Shown: positions 10,862 through 22,300 of the stretch, one piece after another | Layout: the number at the start of each line of letters is the position of its first letter | How positions within the stretch are numbered: position 1 is the first letter of the stretch | Origin: Apricaphanius iberus | Taxonomy: Eukaryota > Chordata > Actinopteri > Cyprinodontiformes > Aphaniidae | Assembly (NCBI GenBank): GCA_028564705.1 | Contig: JAPXFQ010000075.1 | Coordinates: 2,170,001 to 2,234,000 of the forward strand | Direction of reading: 5' to 3' | Length of the DNA stretch: 64,000 nt | The notes under the pieces: generated by a model | What the model was told of the DNA's origin: nothing | Databases searched by the model: none | The model's input: the letters and a program-made list of their open reading frames with translations, nothing else | Program-made: the position numbers and the translations under genes

Positions 10862-11330
10862 GATCATTTCACCACAACGGTGTTCTATAGTCGATGTAAT
10901 CAGCAGTCAATGCAGCGTTTGGGCAGTACATGCTTCATATCGAAAGGACAATTTATGTTATATGGTCTTTTTTTGTGATTTTCAACACATGAAGGTGCAG
11001 AGAATAACAAAACTAACTTCTGTGTTTGTCTTTGTGAGTATTTTTGAGTTTTCTCCGAGCTGCACTTCTAGTAAAAAGCTTTTCGGCTCAGTTTAAACTT
11101 TCTGTCGGCAATTCCTCCCTGAGGGGGGAAATGCGTTCACAAGCTCAAGAAACTAAACTTCAGTTAACTAGAGACAAGACTGCAATAGTAGCCAACCCGC
11201 CACACAAAGTCAGCACCCCCTGCTGTCCTGGTGGGGAACTGCTTTGCAACACTGACACACCAACGGAGAAGTTAAAAACGAGAAACGCCTCCGTCGATGC
11301 GTCTGGGTGCAAACTTGCTGACGGAGCCTG
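10862..11330 (+). repeat. Dispersed repeat, copy A (partner at 41090-41565)
   Basis: Direct repeat with 41090-41565 over about 470 bases. Shared blocks include CTATAGTCG...GCAATCAG/TAATCAG, CTAGTAAAAAGCTTTTC against TTAGTAAAAAGCTTTCC, GCACCCCCTGCTGTCCTGGT (identical in both), GGGGAA...CTTTGCAACA, and CGTCTGGGTGCAAACTT. Neither copy has a conserved long frame, so the 101-residue open frame here is not supported as a gene. Confidence 0.85.
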
Positions 11331-11667
11331 GAAAAAAATGTCAGTCTAATTACATGTACAATCGTTTTCTTGCATGAAATATTCTGGATTTAAACATGCA
11401 GGGTATAGATGAGATTATGATGATGAAGACAACAGGGAAGCAGCTCCCACTAATTTTATTATATTTATTTTTGTAAAAAAAAAAAAAAAAATTCCACAGA
11501 AAGTTCTAAAAATAAAATTTTTATATTTACCTTTCTAATCCAGTGCATTTCTTAGCCTACTTTCTCTTTTGTAGTATCAGTATCGGCCTTTATAATAGTA
11601 ATCGGTCTCTTGCTAACACACATCTCTATTGGTGATTACGTCAAATTCCCGGCGGACTCCGACTTAC

Positions 11668-11824
11668 CGTCATCTCCTTGAGCTGCTCCTCCAGCTGAGC
11701 CTTCTCCTCAGAGAGGACCTTGTCTGCGCCGCTCTGCTCCGTCTTCTCGGCCGCTGCCTCCTCGTCTGAGCCGGGGCCATTCTTCTGCTGGGTGGCAGTG
11801 CACAGCAGCCGCGGAGGAGGAGCT
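11668..11824 (-). CDS. grpel1: GrpE-like 1, mitochondrial: exon 2
   Basis: A 157-base exon with acceptor ...gtgaag and donor GTAAGT. It completes a split Arg codon and reads APPPRLLCTATQQKNGPGSD, an acidic linker, then LSEEKAQLEEQLKEMT, which starts the coiled-coil. RLLCTA is the likely end of the mitochondrial presequence, by comparison with the human protein. Confidence 0.95.
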
Positions 11825-12457
11825 CTTCACAGGAAGACAGACAAACAGTTGCATCACTTATCTTTTTCTTGGCTCAAGGCAGCTTAATACAGACTAATCG
11901 CGCTAACAAGTACGTTATGCAAGTAACCTAACCACCCTTAGTAGTAGTGGTGGTAGACAGGACTGCTTCACTCGATGTCAATTTATGTCATCATCTCTAG
12001 ACAGCCAATCCGGAGTGAGTCCTGACATGACGGCTAACTTCATTCATAAAGTCGCTACTGGCTGGATAAAAGCAAAGCACAAACACTCACTGTAAAGCTG
12101 ACTACAGCAGCAGCTCCGTTTTAAACCGTGTCACGGACTCACTTTAAATGGCTTAACCTCAAGAAGTTACATTATGTCATCATACTTCTGTTTCCCAACA
12201 GAGACATGCTGACAATGTCAGCAAGTACACGGCAGTCAGACTTTAAACGGACAACAATTTCGTCGCCGTAATGACGATAACCGGTTTTTGCATCCGTTAT
12301 TATTCCTGTAAAGGTCAAGCGTGAAGCCTGAGACGGGTATGGGAAGCTAACAGTGCTAACCGGTTCCCACCATGAGCTACCAGAGGACGAGCTCCCGGTT
12401 AAAGCAAGCTCAGTTGTTCTCCAATACGCCTCATGTCGATGATAAAATACCGCTCAC

Positions 12458-12525
12458 CTCTTCAACGAAGGGGACGCTAACACAAAGTAGCTCTGTCTCA
12501 CTGCTCGAACACACCAACTCGCCAT
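12458..12525 (-). CDS. grpel1: GrpE-like 1, mitochondrial: exon 1 with start codon
   Basis: GRPEL1 is the nucleotide-exchange factor of mitochondrial Hsp70 (mortalin); it releases ADP during import of proteins by the TIM23 motor and during folding in the matrix. Exon 1 encodes MASWCVRAVRQSYFVLASPS plus LK, an Arg-containing, acid-free amphipathic leader typical of a mitochondrial targeting sequence, and ends at AG followed by donor GTGAGC. Exons at 12525-12458, 11824-11668, 8716-8635 and 8355-8009 total 654 bases, that is 217 residues plus stop, the same length as human GRPEL1, with all phases agreeing. An in-frame ATG three codons upstream (12534-12532) is an alternative start; the chosen ATG has a better context (AAAATGG) and matches the usual MA start. 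Confidence 0.93.
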
Positions 12526-12590
12526 TTTCCACATGTACAGAGACACACTGAGCCTTGCATAAGGTTGATTCCGAAAACCTGATGCGTAAA

Positions 12591-12636
12591 CCAATCAAAT
12601 TCGAGTCCGAAGAGGGGCGTTCTCTCATTGACCAAT
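12591..12636 (-). promoter_or_regulatory. grpel1: Candidate grpel1 proximal promoter with two CCAAT boxes
   Basis: CCAAT occurs at 12591-12595 and 12632-12636, about 66-110 bases upstream of the grpel1 start, both in inverted orientation relative to the gene. A GGGGCGTT box near 12614 lies between them. Paired CCAAT boxes about 40 bases apart are typical of NF-Y-driven, TATA-less housekeeping promoters. The transcription start is not determined. Confidence 0.4.
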
Positions 12637-12639
12637 CGG

Positions 12640-13160
12640 ATACAGGAACGTTTTTGACGTATTAGTTAAGTTTGGTTGAATGTTAAGTCAAAAGTGAAGG
12701 CTGCACATGTGACCAAGGACACTTTAAAAAAAAAGCATTATCAAACTGAAGGCGACTTACCAAACTGCACTTATTTATTTGCAAAAATTCTGATGTGATT
12801 TTTCACTTTATTAGGTTGATGTAGTGATGCCAGCTGAAATAAAATAAAACAATAGTTTCAAGGTCCCTCATGTGAGTGCATTGAAAAAACAAGATTATTT
12901 TTTTCCAATTTAAACACAATTTTTTATAAAGCAGGGAGCAAGGCTACCACTTTTTTTAAACCCTTACGATACTGATACTTGAATCTGAGTATCAATGCTG
13001 ATACTAATAGGTTACTACATAAAGAAATGCAATGAATTGGAAGACATTTTATTTTCTTCTCTGCTTGTTACAACGAATTATGGTAAATTAGATAAAATAA
13101 AATATAACAAAAAATTACCACAAGAGTAAAATTTTAAGTGAACATTACGTCACACAAACA
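12640..13160. other. Intergenic, AT-rich
   Basis: No gene seen. The stretch near 12960-13010 with alternating GATACTGATACTTGAATC and GAGTATCAATGCTGATAC is a small inverted pattern and may be the decayed left end of the hAT element that follows. Confidence 0.5.
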
Positions 13161-14580
13161 GACCAGCTGACATTCATCTTAAGATATATCTTAACAAATG
13201 GATGTGTTGTGGAGCGCTTTGCAAAATTTCTGCCAATTCAAAATCATTCAGGAGAGTCCCTTTTCCAGTCTGTTCTCACTGTATTGCAGGAGATGGACAT
13301 TGATATAAATGACTGCAGGGGCCAATGCTTTGATAATGCAGCAAACACGTCTGGTACTTACAGAGGCTTACAAGCCAGAATAAGACAGATTGACCCTTTA
13401 GTTGAATGGGTTCCTCGCGCTGCACATACCCTAAATTTAGTGGGACTGAATAGTGTGAACAGCTGTTTTGAAACAGACAAATTTTTCAGTTTTGTTCGAA
13501 CACTTTTGAATTTCGCATCCAAATCTACATCCCGTTGGCAGACTATCACAGCTGGTTTAGAGTTTCTATCAAAGGATAGAAACTCTCAAAAGTCTGTCTG
13601 ATACTAGGTGGTCAGCACATGCAGCAGCAACCAAAGCACTTTTCCAAAACTATGAAAACATACAGCAGTCGCTGCTTGAACTGAGTGAAAATCCCAGCCA
13701 ACATGTGACAAGCTGCTTCACTAAACTCAAAGATGGGGCAATTAGACAATGCGTTCCTTTGTAACCTATGGAACAATATACTCCAACGTTTCAGCAGAAC
13801 AAGTGCTGCTCTGCAAGCAGTGGAATTGGATTTAAGCGATGCTGTCGATCTTGTTGGTTCCCTGAGGGGTTATGTGGTCAGCCTACGGGATGATTTTGAA
13901 AAATTTGAGAATGCGGCAAAAAAAACATGTCTCCATCTGTCTCACAAAAATACAACGCAGATACGCGGAGGCAAAGAAAAAGAAACAAAAAAGTTGACGA
14001 ATCATCTGAACCTGACAGCGTGCAAACAGGCCGAGAAAACTTCAGGACAACGATATTCATAGCCATCATTGATGGACTCCTTGCAGAACTGGATCGGAGA
14101 TATGATTCCTACAAAAACATTCAACAAACATTTGGATTTCTTAACAAACTGTTATCGATTTCCTTAGAAGATATTCTTAGTGAAGCCACATCTTTCCAGG
14201 AAAAATACCCAAGCGACTTAGAGGTAGATTTTGTGGAGGAAATTGTGCATTTCAGAGAATATGTAAAGGAAAGTGACAATAAGGATGCATCTGTGCGTTT
14301 ACTCCTGCAGGAACTGAGGAACAAAGACCTACAAACAGTTTTCCCTAATGTTGACATTGCATTGCGGCTTTTTATGACCCTGCTTGTGACCAATGCCAGC
14401 GGCGAGCGCTCCTTTTCAAAACTGGGACTGATAAAAAACAGACTGAGATCCACTATGGGTCAAAACAGACTAAATAACCTAACTCTGATGTCTTTAGTAA
14501 GTGACATTCTGCGGAAATTGGATTTTACAAGCCTCATAAATGACTTTTCTACCAGAAAAGCAAGGAAGGCTAACTTCTAA
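13161..14580 (+). pseudogene. hAT-family transposase remnant (frameshifted)
   Basis: Three frames on the + strand carry consecutive parts of one hAT transposase. The first (13161-13601) has DQLTFILRYILTNGCVVERF and the CRGQCFDNAANTSG block of the RNase-H-like catalytic core. After a shift, LSDTRWSAHAAATKALF follows (from about 13594). Then come LVGSLRGYVVSLRDDFEKFE (13733-14062 frame) and finally, from 13927, RENFRTTIFIAIIDGLLAEL through the C-terminal dimerisation motif NASGERSFSKLGLIKNRLRS, ending in a TAA stop. At least two frameshifts and no start or N-terminal BED zinc finger in view make it non-functional. The last frame is open for 217 codons, so decay is moderate. No terminal inverted repeats recognised. 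Confidence 0.85.
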
Positions 14581-15410
14581 GGGAAGGAGCAGATTTGTTT
14601 ATGTGTTGTGTCGCTGATGATCTTTAATATCTGCTGTAAACCTGTGACAAAACTATTTGTGCCATAAGCACAGGTCTATGTAAGTCTTGGTCTAATTGTT
14701 GATGTTGGCTCGCTGTGTTCAGCGGGTTCAGGAGCTGTGTGTGTAGAGTAATATACTGGCTTGTGTATTATGGGGTTCAGTTGCTGTCATGTCGCCTAAT
14801 ATAAGTGAAACTTTTTGATGACTAGTAGTTGATGTTGTTTTGTGTAGGCTACAATATGTTTGGCAATTTTGTTGGTAGGCCTTCTACACAAAAGTCAGCC
14901 ATCTAGTTTAAGGACTGTGTCAGGATTTGTTGTGGATTGAAATAGAACAGCAGCTGCTGCTGTGTGTACAGTTTTCCTATTGTAATTTCTTTTCTTAATG
15001 GTTGTTAAATTCATGCTACCTAATATGTGGAATGTGGGCCTGTTTAGTAAATAATTGTTGCTACTGTTATTTTTTTGTTATTGAAGTTATTACTACTACT
15101 ACTACCACAACACACAAAAACCAACACACACAAACAAAATACTACTACAACAAAAAAAATTGGAAGACAGAATTCAAGCCGACGAGAGTTTAGGGTAAAA
15201 CTGATCCATTTACAATGTAGGTTACAGACCAATTTTACCCAGTCTTATCGTGGTATTAGAAAAATCTGAAATTTAGCATCAATTCGCATCGCGTCAACCA
15301 ATTAGGAGCCACGAACAGCTTCCTCACCCAGACAGCCTCTCCGAAGGATTTATTGACCGCAACACGACCCAGGCCTGGCAATGGCTCCACCACAGCATGT
15401 CCTACGCCGC
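14581..15410. other. Intergenic sequence downstream of the hAT remnant
   Basis: Possibly the 3' untranslated part of the hAT element. Contains a CTA/ACA-rich low-complexity stretch at 15090-15150. A short open frame at 15277-15468 on the + strand, described under findings, is not assigned. Confidence 0.5.
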
Positions 15411-15707
15411 TCACAAATTATACACTTTTACTAACCGTAGACACACGGACAACCGCTCAGCCTTGTAGTTGGTGTCTTGGCGGGTGATGTTTGGACCTAC
15501 ACAGGTAAACAGCTCCTCAAACTGGGCGGGCAGGCCAGGTTTTCCAGTAAAGCGAGGGTAGGGTCTGTGGATCCATCTTCCGCCACCCGACTCGGTCTTT
15601 AACTCCCCGATCCCCTCCTGAAGCAGGCCTAGCTCCGGCAGAGGCCAGGCCGAACACGTAACACCATCAGCTCGGAAACCAAAGTCCACCGGCAGCCGCG
15701 CCCGCAC
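15411..15707 (-). pseudogene. PIF/Harbinger-type nuclease fragment (probable)
   Basis: A 98-residue frame on the minus strand. Its second half, FEELFTCVGPNITRQDTNYK followed by AERLSVCLRL, resembles the N-terminal region of Harbinger (HARBI1-like) transposases, where a VGP-I-RQDTN-R motif precedes a conserved LRFLATGDSY-type block. The frame stops before that block and none of the catalytic DDE residues are present. Fragment only; no terminal repeats seen. Confidence 0.5.
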
Positions 15708-15949
15708 ATGCTGGGCTCGATGGAGTAGGAGGCCAACAGTCTGCTACGGAGCGATCAGGTCAGGATCCTCCCGCATGTTCTGTATTTCCGTGCATCAAAA
15801 TTACAGGTTTTATTTGCATATTCAATTCGTTTTGGACCCGCGTCAAGGTGTGACCGTAACACTTACACACCTTCAAGCTGGACTACAACCAGAGCCAGCC
15901 AACTCCACATTGGTTGGTTTTTCCATAAAATCCTATGTAGTTTCAGAAT

Positions 15950-16280
15950 AGGCAACTCAAAGACCAGAGCAAAATCCAATTGAGAATCTGTGGAAAATTA
16001 AAAAAACTGATATTCAGAATCAACCTGCATGCAATCTGACTGAGCTTGAGCTAATGTCTAAGAGGAGATTGGGATGTAAATGTGCAAAACTGCAGCACAA
16101 AAAGCTCCAAACAAAAGCAGTTATAAATGTAGCAAAAGTATAGACTCATGTAAGGCTGAATAGAAATGCAAACCACACTTTTTTTTGTGAAAATCAGGTA
16201 AAATATTCTCACACCGTGGTGTATAACTCATAGATTTTTTTACTTTTAAATAACATCAGAAATTTTGCTAATAAAAAAAC
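15950..16280 (+). mobile_element. Tc1/mariner-like transposon, 3' fragment
   Basis: CAATTGAGAATCTGTGGAAA (near the transposase ...NPIENLW motif), CTGACTGAGCTTGAGCTAAT, and the end block CTGAATAGAAATGCAAACCA near 16160 follow the order of a Tc1/mariner transposase C-terminus and terminal repeat. The frame is broken by stops. A similar terminal block (GGGCCTAAATATAGATGCAT) is at about 39130. Confidence 0.55.
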
Positions 16281-19009
16281 TGTGTGTGAATACTCTTCTA
16301 ATGGAACTCTATATCAAGCTATACAGTACATGTAGATAGAAAGGGTGTCACAAAAAACTGCAGATTTGACAGAAGTATGTAACGAGCAACCAACGATGTG
16401 TAAAAACTCTAGGGTTAAAACAGAAAACTTTAGGTTTTATAAAGGTGGGAAGACTAGCAATGATCACTTAATAAGTGGACTATAATAGGATCATCAGGTA
16501 GCTACTTTCTCTCTTAAATCCAATAGAAAAGGGCCATGCTTAGATCTTCTCCCTTAACTGTGTTGGTAGTCTTGGATACTTTCCTTTTAAACCTTTTAGC
16601 TGTAGTTATTATCATCAGCCTTTTCCTTCACTCAGAGTCTTGCATATCCTTTGTAAATAAAGGGATAAGATTCCATTTTCCAATTTTCAATACTTTTTTA
16701 AATTTTGCATTTAAACATCTCTGGTATTTCGTTCACCTTTTTAATCAACACACTTCCCCAAAGTAACAGGCAGTATTCTCTGCATGGACTCCACATGTAT
16801 GATCCAGGTTAAACCTGCAGTCAGATACGCCTTGATGCTTTTACAAACTCACATTCCATCTTTACCAGCATTTCCAACACTTCATGTAACACTGACGTGA
16901 TCCCTGTTAGAAACAGGATCATGTGTTTCCACTGTAATGGTTTTGTAGTCTGGCTGTATCTTCTTTTTTTTTTTTTTTTCATGCATTAACCTTGCATGAT
17001 GCATCAAAAAGTGATGTCCGGAATTTTCCGTGTGCACTGTTGCTCCTGTCTCTCTCGATGTCTGTCCTCTAACCTTTTCTTGATTTCTTTCAGTAGCTTC
17101 CCTATATATTCTTTGGAGGTTTCCACCTGTTCAGTCATGCTGTTTCTCTATGCACTGTGATGAATAATCCCGTAGCAGAGGTGCTGGATGTGCGCATCAT
17201 GATCTTTCCTCGTAGCCAGTGTCTTGTGAGGGCAATTAAAGTTTGAAGCCCTGTCAGGTTACACCATCCAAAGTCTTGCCAATCGAGCCTATAGTGGAAA
17301 TATGGAATTTGATTTTTTTTTCTTTTCCCAAATATATATAGATGTTAATTTTATTTCCTCATATTTTTATTTATTTACAATTTTATTTACGCATTTTATT
17401 AATTTTCACATATAGTAGTTTATTTATTACCACATTCAAGTTATTTATTAATTTCCAAATGTATTTATTTATTTATTTGTAATTTTGTCAAGATTGTTCC
17501 TCCATAGATGTACAGTTTGTGGCCTAAATGAAGCTTTCATTTTATAAAACTGAAAAGTTAAGCTATTCTATTTGTTACAGTGTGATGAAGAAGTTGACCC
17601 ATCCCCTTTATCTAGGCAGTGTATATCTGGCTGGACAATTTATTCGGGGTACATCGATATCGACCTGCTTTACACTGATACCGTGTGTTAGGTAAGACGG
17701 TGAACTTATTTGTTTAGAAAATAAATCTCATTCCGACCTCTGACATCAACAAACTGTTTAGTTCATGAAATGAATGTGTTCAGACTGAGTTCCAAAGTAA
17801 AAACTCCATCTATACTAGCTCAGGTTTTTTTTCCTTACGATCATTCTTTCAATTCGGGACCACTTTGTTTTGACCATAGTAGTAGATGCTGCACTTTATA
17901 CATTAACACGTTATACGTGTGTTAATGTGTAAAGTGCAGCAAAATAAAAGTGCAGCATCTGTCTGCAGTGGTGACAAGAATGTTCAGTCCATAGGTGGAT
18001 GGGGAGTGGACAGGGGCAGACTGGGACAATAATTCAGACCCAGAATTTGATACCATTCCATGCCACCACCCAACTAAAGCAAAATGCCAAAAGTAAGTTA
18101 GGTTGATTGAAATTTTAAAATAAAAAAACAAAGGCTGCTGATGTACCAACACAGTTTTTTTCTTTCCGCAACAAAATTAATATTTATTTTCTGCTGAAAT
18201 AACCTGTACTCAAACTGCATTATTCTAGTTCATTTACACCTATAATTGTAAATGTGAAGCCAGCATATATAACAAACTGACATTAATGCTGGGTGATCTA
18301 TTAAAATACAGACGAAATGGATTTTGGAGTGGCAATGAGAGTAATTCTGAAGTATCATCCTGCCTGGTTTCTCCCACCAATGAATCTTTTTCTCTCAGAA
18401 GGTTCTAACCTCTCCTTACCTGTGTCATCTTCCCTGCTGCTGCCCTCTAGTCCTAAGTCTCCTCCCTGGCTCTTATTTTTCAATTTTAACGATAAAGTAA
18501 TGAAAATTGGAAAAGCTCATTTTAAAAATTGAATTAGGATGAGTGGCAGTAAAAGTACTGTGATAATTAGCTTCAAAGTCCTTTTTGTCCATTTCTACAA
18601 CTCTTATATTCTCTTTTCACCTGTGCAGACCCTCCCTCACCCTACCTACTGCTGACTTTTTTCTTTCTTTCAAATGTGTGGACAGGAATAGTGAGAACAA
18701 GCTCTGCACACGAATGAAAGAGTGTTTTTTTTACCAGCATGATTTGACTAATAAGAGATGTAAAACATGTAACATTTGTATTGTTAACTAGCTAATCATC
18801 GTATATTAGCATATATTAACAAGTCATCATTTAGCTACTTATCTGCATGCAACAACATAATTCATCTTATGGCTTGTGTGAAAAAAACTGTCAAAAGTTT
18901 TCTGCCTTTTGCTGGATCCAGATCAGTTGCTGAACATGTATATGTGCTCTTCTGATAGGAAGCACCTGTCTGTGATTAAATGCTTCTCACTAGATTGTGT
19001 GCCCATTTA
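16281..19009. other. Intergenic, no gene seen
   Basis: AT-rich sequence with a poly-T at 16963-16979, a run of TTTATTTA words at 17340-17490, and the hairpin listed at 17888-17940. Nothing codes convincingly. Confidence 0.55.
17888..17940. repeat. Near-perfect hairpin, 23-bp arms
   Basis: The left arm GCTGCACTTTATACATTAAC... (17888-17910) and the right arm ...GTTAATGTGTAAAGTGCAGC (to 17940) pair with one or two mismatches around a loop of about five bases (TTATA). A further partial copy, AAAGTGCAGCATCTG, follows at 17948-17962 and mirrors TAGATGCTGCACTTT at 17883-17897, which could extend or alternate the pairing. Confidence 0.9.
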
Positions 19010-19315
19010 GGGCACGCGTGGCTCAGAAGTTGGGAGTTCGTCTTGTAATCGGGGTTCGAGCCCCGCCTCCGACTGCCTCTGTCTTTGTGTCCTAGGGCAA
19101 GACACTTAACCCATTGCCTACTGGTGGTGGTCAGAGGGCCCAGTGGCGCCAGTGTCCGGCAGCCTCGTCTCTGTCAGTGCGCCCCAGGCCAGCTGTGGCT
19201 ACAAAGTGTGTGAATGTGTGTGTGAATGGGTGAATGACTGAGTGTGGAGTAAAGCTCTTTGGGATCCATAGGGACTAAGTAAAGCGCTATAGAAATACAG
19301 GCCATTTACAATTTG
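19010..19315 (+). mobile_element. tRNA-derived SINE
   Basis: The head resembles a tRNA gene with an A box (TGGCTCAGAAGTTGG from 19019) and a B box (GGTTCGAGCCC at 19053-19063) at the spacing of an internal RNA polymerase III promoter. The body has GGCAAGACACTTAACCC, GCCTCGTCTCTGTCAGTGCG and GTGTGTGAATGGGTGAATGA, and the 3' end CTATAGAAATACAGGCCATTTAC is shared by many teleost SINEs and is probably copied from a partner LINE. Not a tRNA gene: no anticodon arm or acceptor stem closes. Confidence 0.88.
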
Positions 19316-22300
19316 TGGTGCGTTTAAAGACAGGCATGCAAACTAAGTTACCACATGTCAACGAATCAAACTGCTGAAAAAAAGTGCAGAGGACATGTCT
19401 CACAAGTACCCTGAATCTGTTACACCAGTGTTCAGTACGGCAGATGCCTTAATGAGCCACAAGACGGAATGTTATTAAAAAATCAAGCAGCACCCAACCT
19501 GACCATCTGCAATCACAGAGCAGGCTAGATCAGTGGATAGGCCACCGGGAAATATCCCGCCTCTCCCAACGCTCACTCTGCATCTGGGAGTGGATGTACG
19601 AGATGGGCTAACGGATTTTGTAGCTCCTGGGAAGTTGTCAGCCTGTCGAAATGGGTTTTTATGTTCCTGCATATGTAAAGTATAGATTATAACAATATTT
19701 GTAAGAGGTACCAAAAAGGGCGAACTGGGCCTCGGCCTTGCCTGACTTCTCTGACTAAGTTAAACTGGAATGGTGTTTACTCGGGTGTCACATCAAACCC
19801 AGGTCTGAATAGACATATGGTGCATGGTGCATGGTGATCATTTGCTAGTGTATTACACCACGTTAACCATTAAGCCAGACGTTGGTCTAAATTGATCATT
19901 TTGGGGGTTTTAGCGTCAGTAGGTAGGATGATGAATAGTTTGCTGCTAACTACAGAAGCAGGCCCAGTTAAAAACTCAGGACTTGTCTAACTCATCCCCC
20001 TACCAGAGTATATATAGCCCACTTTATTTTTGAAAAACGGCTAAAAAGAAGGCGTTGCCTGGTGGACCAAGAAAAACAGGGGGGATGAAGGGCTGGGCGT
20101 GGTCTGGGCTATGACTGACATGTTGCAGGCAGCAGCGCAGAGTCACAGACGGCCAGAAAGATGGAGAGAGCCGTAGTAACGCGAGCTCCTTTGCCTAGAA
20201 ATAATCTGCAGGTTGAGATTTTTTCTCATCTTGCTTCTTCAGAGGGAACAGAGTACAGGGAGATAGGTTCTGTGGAGGAGGGGAGGGGCGCCGTTATCAT
20301 TACGAGCCATTGTCTCGTTCTCAGCAGATACTGAGCCTGAAGCGACATCGCGGCATAGAATGAGCGCTGTCTCTGAGTGGAAGATTGTTGTAAATCTAAT
20401 GCTAAATATAGATTAGCTCGAGTAATTTCGTGACACTGCCTGGACAGGAGCACCTGCGGCCGCTGTACGTCATTGTCCGCAACAGACAATGTGTGTTGCG
20501 GACAGATTTATCCAAGCATGATGAGAAACATTCAGGAATGTGCAAAAAAAAAACAAAACAAAAAAACATCATCACAATAATTGCAATAAACATGAACTCT
20601 TAACTTGGGGCACTAAACTAACGGTTATTGGTACACAATTAATATTTTCACTAAAATGTACTAAAATACATAAATTAATTACTGGAAATGTAGATAGTGC
20701 TATTATAGACTCAATTAAACAGTTTATCAAAAAAAAGTTGATTTCTGGGTGAGTTGCTCTTTAAAATAATTTTGAGTCGAGGGAAATTGTTATTTTTGCA
20801 GAACATTTTTTTGCTGTATTCTTCATTCTTGTTCTTTTTGGAACCTGTAAAATGAAAAGACCTATATGTGGTGGTAGTGTTGCATTCTATTTGTAATTTT
20901 AAGTCAGATTTTCTGACAGTTGAAGGCCCTTTACAACCTCGGGCTGCCATGCTCACATCCCTGAATCTAAACTCCATAAACAAGTATCCTCCAGCCAACA
21001 AAACTCCCCTTTAAATGCTGGTGACCTGATGTACAGTATATTTCTTGGAAGAAGTATTGCATATATAAACAGTTCCTTGCTTTGCCTGGTGAAGTTTGAG
21101 GTCTGTATTATTTAAAACAAGTGAATAGAAATACAGGTTATAGTGAACACAAGCAAGTTTATCTTTGTGTTGCCAAAAATAGGGATTTGGATGGTTTTTT
21201 TTGGCCATAAATAACTCATTGTTTGAAGGTGTCAGATTACAGCCACAAAGCCGACAACTTCAAGCACGCTTGATTCCATTTGAGAGCCACTAAAAAAGGT
21301 AAACTGTTCCGATGAGGATCGTGGCTTCCATTCTCCTTCAGGTTGTTCCTCACTGACAAATTCATTCGAAAATGTGTTGCCAGTGAAACCTCCAATACAT
21401 CGCTGTCTTAATCTCTCCTACACTCACATACTCCCTGTTACTTCTCTCTTTCCTGTTTTATCTCTGTGCACATCTGACAGGGTGAAACTATTTAAAAAGG
21501 TATGTTACTGTTCCCCACTCCCTCCTCAGCAGCAGATCCGTCTCTCTCCCTGTCAGTGTGCTGGTTTTTTTCCCTCCATTCTGATAAATTCAGCTGGCAG
21601 TTTGCCACCTTCTCATTAGGAAGAGAGAATGTTTTCGATGAGGAGAGGCACAAGCTTTTTTTTTCAGATCAAACTTGCTGTGAAGTACATTAACAAACTT
21701 TTAAACACATAATAATATTTATATGTATTAATATCACAAAAACGTAACTATATTCTACATGCAAGCCCAAAAACGGTAAGGTAGGCTAATTATTTTGCGC
21801 CTTCTTCTCCTATTAATTGCTTATTGTTTTCAACTGTGCTTCTGCCTTTAAAAAAAAAAAAACTAAATCTCACTCAATCATTGTGAGATTGCCTGTTGTC
21901 ATTTATGTCACAGCCATCAAGGGGTCCTGTCCATGTCGATGTTTCTGATTGATTATTTGACCACTTCTGTTACAATTTCTTACCTTTGCCTCTTCCTGCT
22001 CCTTGTCTGTACTGTAAGTAACTCCTATTCTGGCTCCAGCTTCATGTACCTGGACTATGATTTTTGCTTCATGGATTTCGGATTTGTTGTACATCTCCTA
22101 TGTGCCTTGGTAATGGCCAGGATAATTTCTCAGTTTAATACCAGATTGTGGATACATCGACCACTGTCTCTTCCATAGTTTACCCTGTGAGTCTCATTAG
22201 AAAAAGTTTAGCCACATACCTCACTGCTGTAGAATCTTTATCCTGTAATGTCATCGTTCCTGGTTTACAATGTGTAAAGTTTTCTTCTTTACGCAGTCCT

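Larger units (their letters stand above)
8717..11667 (-). other. grpel1: grpel1 intron 2, filled with transposon sequence
   Basis: The 2.95-kb intron is far longer than introns 1 (633 bases) and 3 (279 bases), and most of it can be assigned to repeats: a hAT-type partial copy (8893-9577), a second composite segment (9578-10312), a Tc1/mariner-like piece (10330-10790) and a dispersed repeat (10862-11330). It also carries a poly-A run at 11475-11490. Confidence 0.8.

Noticed and set aside
11044..11349. 101-residue + strand frame in grpel1 intron 2
   Set aside because: Lies within a dispersed repeat whose other copy (41090-41565) does not keep the frame.
12431..12628. 65-residue minus-strand frame over grpel1 exon 1
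   Set aside because: Different frame from the grpel1 start codon; the spliced GRPEL1 protein explains the region fully.
19010..19080. Possible tRNA gene
   Set aside because: A and B boxes are present but no acceptor stem or anticodon arm closes, and the downstream body is that of a SINE.
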